Source: Chrysoperla carnea (taxonomy: Eukaryota; Arthropoda; Insecta; Neuroptera; Chrysopidae). From it: 64,000 bases of DNA. The position numbers and the translations under genes were made by a program. The notes under the pieces were generated by a model, which was not told the origin of the DNA, did not search any database, and saw nothing but the letters and a program-made list of their open reading frames with translations. The DNA lies in contig NC_058337.1 of the NCBI RefSeq assembly GCF_905475395.1, forward strand, positions 29,164,983 through 29,228,982, written 5' to 3'. Of the stretch, positions 56,301 through 64,000 are shown piece by piece. Numbering within the stretch: the stretch's first letter is position 1; each line of letters opens with the position of its first letter.

Positions 56301-59300
56301 GTTAATATCGAATAAACTTGGAATACCAGACGTACTGCTACTTGTATTGTTACCATCATTATTGTATTCATGATTTAATTTTTTTTGTGTTGCATTCACT
56401 AAGCTATGTGCACCTTCACGACTTAATCGTGGAAAATCACCTAAAATTTCTTTTGGAGCTGATTCTAAATGCTGCAATAAAAATTAAAAAATTTAACATT
56501 TTATTTTTTCCTATTCCATATCTAGTCACAAGCTATCGCTATATTAATTTTTCTCTCATGCAGATGAAGTGTTAAAATATAATTACAAAAATTTAGTATA
56601 AATGAATCAAGAATTGACACAAATTCAGTTCAAAACTTTTTTAGTTTACCCTCTAACAAATCATGGGCGTACACAAATGTACGCCTCATGTATTATTTTT
56701 GCTTTTTATTTCCTATTAAAAAAAAAAACTAAGCTTGAAACTAAGAAAAAAACGTCACTTCACAACGAAATATTGTAGAAATAAATATATGATTTAGTGC
56801 AAGCCATTAATTTGTCAGGGAACAAACTAACAAAGTTTTGAGGACAAAAAAGCCTATGTATGTGAGCTTCTATATGCACATCTGTAGGTATTCTTTGATT
56901 TGTAAATTATCAAGTGTGGGAATTAGTCTATTTGATTGGAGCTACTTTTCAAAGTAATTTGTGTGTCATCTTTTTAATATTTAGAGCGTACTTTTTTAAT
57001 AATAATGAAAATAATTTCAATTGTCTTTGGAAATAAGTTTCTTCGCGGAAGTAAATAACAAAGGCCGTAAGACTAGGCTATATCATTTGCACGAGAAACA
57101 TATACAAGAATTATAAAATGACGGTAGCGTGTGATTTGATACATCATTTTTTAATTGAATTAAATATATTAGAAAAATAAGTTAAAAATTATTACCCAAA
57201 AAAACAAAACAAATTTCTTTAAGAGTAAAAACATGAAGAAGCAATTAAAACAAAACAACAAACCAAGAAGCGGAGCAACTAAATATTTGTTAGAAGAAAA
57301 AAATATCAACCAGAGTAATACATAAGATTTCAATAAAGCATTCTTTTATTAATTTTGTTATTTTTTTTTTCAGTTAAGCTTTTGAACTGATGGCCTAGAA
57401 TATTACTTTTTATATAACATAGCTATAAAAAAATTAAAATCCACAGCAATTATTGATTGAAACAATATTATATTTTAATATTATTGGAAATTATTTACAT
57501 TAAATAATTATAAATTCTGAATTACAACGGCTACACAATCTAATCCAATAATGTAGGGGGAAACTGTTTAACACATTTTAAGAGAGTGCCCTCACCGCGT
57601 GGATCTCCTTTATGTTTATTTGATTATATTATATGAATTATATTTAAAATATTATACCCGTTTATAATTGATTATATTATATTAATTATTTTTTTAATTT
57701 AAATTAATTATATTGTAGTGTTTATCACATTAAATTATCACATATTCTGTTTAATAATCTATATCACAAAATGGACGGTATTTTTATCAGTCTTTAAATA
57801 ATAGATTGGGATATTTTAATTTAAAAAAAATTGCATGGCAGAATATAGTGACAGTCTACCCTTTTTTTTTCTTAATGCAGAGTTCAATTTTACGCGATTG
57901 GTGGGTCTTGCATAGCGCAGGAAGACTTCTCATGAAATAACTCATGTTCGTAACCGGTAAAAGATAAAGGACGATTTATATTAGAAGTAGAACGTTATTC
58001 TTTATAAAGTAACAAACTACTTTTATTCTAGAAACATTTTTCTATAAATGTAATAAATTCAACAGAAAACAAATGCGAAAAACAATTAGTTTCGAAAAAA
58101 GCTTATTTGTTTTTTGTAAAGAACAATGATCTAATATAAATTTTCTCACAAACTACGAAAATGAGCTATTTCACAATTCAACAGCGAAAGGTAACATCTA
58201 CGATCACATAAAAATTGTATTCTGCTATTCCATTTTTTTAGTTAAAATCGTAGGATTCTATAATAATCAAACCCATATTTAGGAATATGATTTGTAGAAC
58301 GACTTAAAAATGCGTATGAATAAACATTAGAAATTAATTTTTATTTTTTATACGCATGTTATGCAAATAATTTGCTTAGACTCTAGTTTTAATACTGAGA
58401 ATATTTTTATCACAATGAATACCTTAATTATTTATAAATCTCTGTTAATCATTAATTTTTAAATTTTCATTTAAAGTTAAATTTTTTTTTAAATATTTTA
58501 ATATTGAAATTTAGAAGAGTTTAAATATTTTAATATTGCAATTTAGTACAAAATAAACGAACCTTTTCTTAAGAAAAAATTTTTTTTTGTGTGTATTGAC
58601 TTGCAGTTTTTTGCATTGCCATCAGAAAATTATCCTAAAAAAATTTTCGTTTTAACCCCCCACGCCATTGGGACGAGGGAATAAAATAACTGAAAAGATT
58701 TTAAAAAGGTCAAAATGCTAAAGTTACCCGAAATTTAAGATATTTTTATTACTAAAACTTCTTTATGCACTTCTCTCACTCTTTCGGGGGTCAGAAAGAC
58801 TCTCAAAATGAAAATATTATTTTTTTTTCGCAAATTAAGACTTTTAATAACGACAAAGGGGTTTTTGTGGTCGCTGATCTCGAATTTTCAGTCAAAATGT
58901 TAAATTTGTTACTCCCCTCATTTAGCCCAAACAAGTACACGTCCTGCATGTAAGTGATTAAATTTATTTAGTGAGTCTACTTATGTAAGTTAAAAGAGAG
59001 AAGAGGGGTGAAAATTGAATCAATTTCATAATTAATTCAAGATCATCGACTTTAAAACTCCCTGACATGGCTTAAAGATTTAAATTTTCTAAAAAAATGC
59101 TATTATTTATTTAAAGGGTCTAGTTATGTGGAAAAAAGACGAAGAGAAGGGTAAAAAATTAAACATTTTGACTAAAAATTCGATATCAGCGTCCCCAAAA
59201 ACCCGTTGTATGTCATTAAAATACTTAATTTGTAAAATAATGGTCTTTTTCAATTTGAGAGTCTTTCAGACCTCCAAAATAGGGGGGGGGGGGACATAAA

Positions 59301-62300
59301 GGATTTTATTTATAAAAATATCTTGAAATTTTCCTAAATTTGACCTTTATCTTTTAAAAGTTATGTTATTCTATCTAATTTACTTTTCGATTTAAACCCT
59401 CTTCGCTCCAATGGCGCGGGGGTTAAAACTAAAAAGCTCCGCTTTAAACCATATAGACTTTATCAGGATAATTTTCTGAAGCCAATGTAAAAAACTGAAA
59501 GTCAATACACACAGCAAACAATTTTTTCTTAAGAATCAATAAATTCTAGGTTCATTTATCGTACTAATTATTTATCGATTAATTATTGTGTAGCCGTTTT
59601 AACAATAAAGAAACATTTTGGATTAAAAATTAGATAATAATAATTATATCTACAAAAATTAATGTAATAAAAAGTAATCTTGAAATAATGGCTTTTTAAT
59701 TTTCGTTATTCTTTATTTATCGATTCTTTGTTGGAAGAATTTTCATTCTAATCAGTTAAAAAGTTTATATAAAAATAAAAAAAAAGTGTTAAAATAAACC
59801 AAGAAAAAGAAAATGAATGTTATTGTGAGATATTTGTTTACAAACCTTTAGTAACACTTGTTTTAAATTTTCGTTGAGTGGACCGCCGTGGGCAAATTTA
59901 CACTGGCCACGTTCACCTTGAACACAGCGTAATCCCGTATGGTAATATTTACAAGGAAACTCGCTATGCATGTAAAGACATTTGTCGCGTTTCGCACAAC
60001 AATCCATTAGATAAAATTTGCATAGCTCTAATTTCATGGGTGGCATAGCCGCATGGCTGTACTGACATTCTTCACCCTTTAGCAAAAACAGTAATTGGAA
60101 TTTTTCCCACAAATAATTTTTCAATAATATACCTCTATTTTTTTAAAAGAGGGGTACAAAAAGAGGGGAGGAGTAGTTAACATGTGAAAAATTATAAAAT
60201 AAAAAACACACGATATTATAAAAAAAAAAAAACTACTGTTTGAAGAACTAATAAACTACTTTGAATTAAAAAAAAATGTTTGTCAAATTAATTGAATCTA
60301 AGAAAGTTAATTTAAGAAAATATCAAGCCCTGCTAATAAACAAACAAAAAAAAAAAAAAAAAGAAAACTTTTGGAAGAAAACGTGATTTTTCAAACAGAT
60401 ATTAAAAAACAGTACATTGATAATTTGCATGTGCTATGAAATTTCTATTTAACACTCACCTTATGACATTTTCCTTGCATATAAAATAGACAAATACTAT
60501 TGGAATCTTGGAGCACTGGACGATTTTTTTCTGGACGACGTTCACGATTTTTATCTGATTTGCTTTTCCGATCTCGTCTTGACCCTTTATAAAATAACAT
60601 GTATTTTAATATAACGTATTACTATGTAGATTGTCCCATAGTTATTACATTTGAAGAACGCAGTGACAAAGCGGGTAAAATACTAAGAGAGACGATTTAT
60701 ATCGATGAAAACTACACTTTTGGAATTTTTCGTGCAAAACGTACCTTAACGATTCAAAAAGATATACAATGATTAAAATTTTTGAATCATTTTTAATAAT
60801 TCCAAATCGTTGGCGATTCCAGATATTAATGAATTTTTTAACGATTAAAAATGATAAACAGCAATTTAAATTTTTGATTAATTTTTTTTATAGTTTAAAA
60901 TCGACGGCAAAACCAGAAATTAATGTACTTTTTTGCGATTAAAGAGGATATGGGAAGTTTCCGCTTTTCGAATCATTTAAAATATTCTAAATCGTCGAGG
61001 TTACTAGAAATTCATACACTTTTTTACGATTAAAAATGATATAGGACGATTTAAATTTTGGAATCGTTTGAAACGGTAATACATAGTTTTTATTGAACTA
61101 TACGAAACGATTAAAAATGATATATTTTCAAAACATCTCGAAAACAAATGAACGATTTAACAATTTAAAACCATTCAAAATTATTAAAATTTTAATGGTT
61201 TTGAATTGTTTACAATGGTTTGTCTTAACCGAGGATCTTACAGATTTAATATTTGTTCTTCGACTTTGCTCCTTATAAAAATTTTCTAAATATATATATT
61301 GGACTCTAAAAACTATTAAAATACTTTATTCTTCCAAAATTTTATCCTCTATATCTCTTTGCGCTTCAAATGCAATAATTACAGATACAGCACATGCATA
61401 ATCGATAATAAAACTGGAAAACGTTAATTTCTATCAACATGATAAAATATTTATGGGTTCATTTGTCCGATACAAACATTTTATCATATTAAAAGAAATT
61501 AATGACTTAGATTTTATCGTCGCCGATAATTCTACAATCTAAGCTTTATTTACCTTCTCGTTTTTTATCACGATCACGTTTTCTATCACGGTCACGTTCA
61601 AAGGATCGTTTTCGATCTTGATAGTCAGAATCATATTCAGAACTTCCACTATCATACATATCAAACTGGTTCGGGCCAAACGGTCCATCTTCGGGGAATG
61701 GAAGTGGGGACATAATTATTGGTGGAGGTACTAATGGTAATGGTGCCGCAACTGGTTTTGGACTTCCACCACGAATACACAACATTTCATCTTCATCAAT
61801 TTCATCTTCTGGAGGTGATGGATACCTTGGTGGCAGAATATCTGGAACTTTTTCTTCAACAGATTTCCTTCGCTTCTTCCTACGTTCTTTTTCACGTCGT
61901 CGCCGTTTTTTACCTCGTCGCTTTTCATCACTACTTTCATCTTCCTCACTTAGTTCATCATCAGTCTTTCCTGATTTCTTTTCCTTTTTTATTATTGATG
62001 CAATAGCTTTTTCGACGTTTCCCGCCCAATCATCTAAACATAAAATTTTTTATGTAGTGCTAAAAATATAATTAGTTAATTTTTTGTAAAACAATTACTT
62101 TTTTAATTTATATTCGTACCAAGCTTCGGCCTGCAGTGATAAACTTTTTCGGAAGCCACATTGCCTTGTTATAACGCCTGTCACATACGCAGTACGCTTG
62201 TCTATCTAACAGGTTCATTATCGCAAATCGAAGCTTGGAACTAACATAGAAAAGCATTAACTGCACTAACAAGCAGAAAAGCACGGTACAATCTCAGTAA

Positions 62301-62824
62301 TCAGGCAATTCAATAGACCGATACGTCTTATAATCCGACAATCGAATTTGATTTAAAAAAAAAAAAACATTAAAGACGAATTTCGTGACAGTGATGATAT
62401 TTATTATGAAATTCTATTCAATTCAGTAATCCAAATATCCCAATAATCCGGCAATCTCTGGTTTTTATTAGTGCCGGATTAGTGAGATTGTACTGTATTC
62501 TCAAAAAGACAACAATAGAATATACAAAAGAAACAAACCTTCAGCTTCTGCTGAATTCCGTTTTCTAGATTTATGTCTGTCAGCTCTTTCTGCACGACGT
62601 TCTCTACGACTACTCCGAGAATCTTTATCCTTATCTTTATCATTTTTAGAAAGATCTACACTAACTATTCCTTCAGAATTAACTGTCTCTTTTTTATTAT
62701 CATTTTTTGCCTCGGATTTAGGAGGATTTGTGGAATCTTTAGGTGGTATTTCTGATTCAATAATAACATCATCGTCATCATCCTCAATTTCACCATCTTC
62801 TAAATCATTATTTTCATCTTCCAT
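50335..62824 (-). CDS. su(s): CCCH zinc-finger protein, Suppressor of sable / ZC3H4 ortholog, 11 coding exons
   Basis: Su(s)/ZC3H4 is a nuclear RNA-binding protein that, with WDR82, stops and degrades aberrant or non-coding Pol II transcripts. Coding exons: 62539-62824, 61554-62033, 60460-60584, 59846-60076, 56264-56471, 55068-55341, 54073-54452, 52805-53309, 51992-52332, 51612-51799, 50335-51306; all phases agree, about 1329 aa. Order of regions: acidic MEDENNDLEDGEIEDDDD; Lys/Arg-rich stretch; fingers C287-x7-C-x5-C-x3-H305, C316-x7-C-x5-C-x3-H334, and C339-x8-C-x7-C-x3-H360; GIPSLFDI; QRELFMRIKAQQKE and NWYSDEDDEE, both shared with ZC3H4; many DPR/DxDxR motifs; a C-terminal RG/G-rich tail. 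The ATG lies one base after a strong acceptor (CCCTGCAG), which implies a 5'-UTR intron. Exon 5 has a second in-frame donor 9 bases further on. Confidence in the family is high; a ZC3H6/8 name is unlikely in an insect. Confidence 0.94.
53511..53796. mobile_element. 286-bp foldback in a Su(s) intron
   Basis: Arms of about 110 bp (TGCATTTTGTTAAAATATAT... and its exact inverse ending AACAAAATGCA) include CCGGTTTCGATTGCTTTGGC on the left and its inverse on the right, around a loop of about 65 bases. The two arms look identical, so the element is young. Confidence 0.85.
56472..58565 (-). other. Su(s) intron 4, left part
   Basis: No coding sequence, tRNA or clear element is seen; AT-rich throughout. 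Confidence 0.4.
58566..59536. repeat. Diverged palindrome related to 36359-38350
   Basis: The outer ends TTTTCTTAAGAAAAAA and TTTTTTCTTAAGAA, and GTGTATTGACTTGCAGTTTT with its near inverse, bound arms of about 370 bp with many substitutions. It shares GTCGCTGATCTCGAATTTT and the GGGGTTTTTG words with the long palindrome. It sits in Su(s) intron 4. Confidence 0.7.
60740..61160. repeat. Tandem repeat, about 92-bp unit, four to five copies
   Basis: The word ACGATTAAAAATGATATA (with variants) recurs at 60749, 60841, 60935, 61026 and about 61107 (last unit shortened), followed each time by an AATCGT(T)...AGAAATTAATG-like stretch. It lies in Su(s) intron 2. Confidence 0.75.
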
Positions 62825-64000
62825 GCTGCAGGGATTAAACAAAAAAATAATTTTTAAAATGGCGCGATTTTTTTTTTATATAAAAAATTACTGCATTATC
62901 GGCATTTATTAAAAATTCATAGCCTTATATAACACATAGATGGCGCACTAGTTCAAGGTTATATTGTAACAAATTTATCATGAATTGATTAGTTTTGTTT
63001 ACATGGAAATTCTTAAGACCATAATAATTAACATTGTGGAAGGAAATGAAAAGTTTTTTTCGTACTTAGAATGAAATAAAATTGAAAATAATTATTTTCA
63101 AAAGAACTTTGTATTGTCTACCCCACCACTTAAAAAAAAAAAAATTTTTATGATAAAAAATACTAATACTTTGGATAATAAATGCGCAGTTATTTTTAGA
63201 CCAAGACGAGATAGAAATAATTATACCATGCAGGAAAAAGAGAAAATAATAAAAATCTATTTTTTATCAATCAAATGAGAATTTTATCATCAAAGCATGC
63301 GCAATATGTATATAAAAATTATTTTAAAAAGCATCTGGCAAGGCTATGCGACATTTACTATTTTATCTAATTATGAAATTTGATGACTCATTAGCTATAA
63401 TGACAATTTGTAAACAAAAAAAAAATTCAATTATAAATAAAGATAACAATGACATGATAATTTAGGACAACAATTTTACTCTGTCCCCTTAAATTTAGAA
63501 TAGTAAATTAACGCACGCCTATAGAGCGAATTGATAATAAAAAGACTGTAAATAAAACAATAAATTAAAAAACCTGATTGATAAAAAATTAATCTAATAA
63601 AAATTATTAACTGTCGGATCTTGAAAAATATGATTTTTTGTATACATTAATAATTCACAATAATAATTAAAATATTCCCAAGGCCAAATCAACAATTACT
63701 TTTAATTTCTATCATAAAAAAAAATGATAGAAGTGTTTTTTTCATTTTTACAAAATGGCGTACAACACAACAGCAAAACATGAGTTACAACGAGAAACAA
63801 CCATGAATGATCAAAATCGCCGCCATTATAAACAATTTTATGACATTGAAATTTTTGTATTAAATTTTACCAAAAATTAATCGTATTTTATCCGATCCGA
63901 CATTCAAAAATATAAATTAATAAAAAAAATTTAGGCTTATGTAACGATTAATTAGAAAATTTCGAACATCAATACAAGATAAATGATGTTGGATTTGTTT
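62825..64000. other. Upstream region of Su(s)
   Basis: The pyrimidine-rich acceptor next to the start codon places a non-coding exon in or beyond this stretch. An AGATGGCGC word at 62938-62946 matches the core of CTCF-type sites. No other gene is seen. Confidence 0.45.

Noticed and set aside
61719-62006. Plus-strand 95-codon ORF and overlapping minus-strand 72-codon ORF
   Set aside because: Alternative frames of Su(s) exon 2, whose frame joins in phase with the neighbouring exons.

Overview
This window looks like nuclear DNA of an insect. The sequence is very AT-rich, the genes have GT-AG introns, and the proteins are typical insect or animal proteins: a LEM-domain protein, DPH2, a PP2C-like protein of the Drosophila CG9801 type, Rab7, and a ZC3H4/Suppressor-of-sable CCCH protein. 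I see no bacterial operons, CRISPR arrays or viral genes. The order of insect cannot be fixed from sequence alone. The Rab7 sequence reads as somewhat hemipteran-like, but that is only an impression.

Layout, left to right. The 5' coding exon of a LEM-domain nuclear-envelope protein lies at 948-1323 (minus); the rest of that gene lies off the left edge. DPH2 occupies 3126-8281 (minus, 6 exons, about 454 aa). A single-exon plus-strand ORF with a Mutator-type zinc-ribbon domain (9106-9423) sits inside nested inverted repeats. From about 10.5 to 18.0 kb there is only repeat-rich DNA. The CG9801-like PP2C protein occupies 18014-28796 (minus, 6 exons, about 903 aa) and carries a tRNA-Arg(ACG) in its fourth intron. 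From 28.8 to 39.7 kb the DNA is almost entirely foldback elements, including a nearly perfect palindrome with arms of about 970 bp. Rab7 occupies 39735-46276 (minus, 3 coding exons, 210 aa). The Su(s)/ZC3H4 gene occupies 50335-62824 (minus, 11 coding exons, about 1329 aa). All exon joins given here keep the reading frame, and the summed coding lengths are whole multiples of three.

The genes are ordinary housekeeping genes on the same strand with no evident pathway link: translation-factor modification (DPH2), late endosome traffic (Rab7), early transcription termination and RNA quality control (Su(s)), nuclear lamina (LEM). The unusual content is the mobile-element layer: many foldback or MITE-like elements, several nested, one with an 8-bp hAT-type target duplication, one abutting and supplying the pyrimidine tract of a DPH2 splice acceptor, a tRNA-derived SINE, and a 92-bp tandem repeat. 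I found no convincing previously undescribed multi-gene system. The best candidates for follow-up are the long palindrome as a possible dsRNA source and the element-derived splice site.
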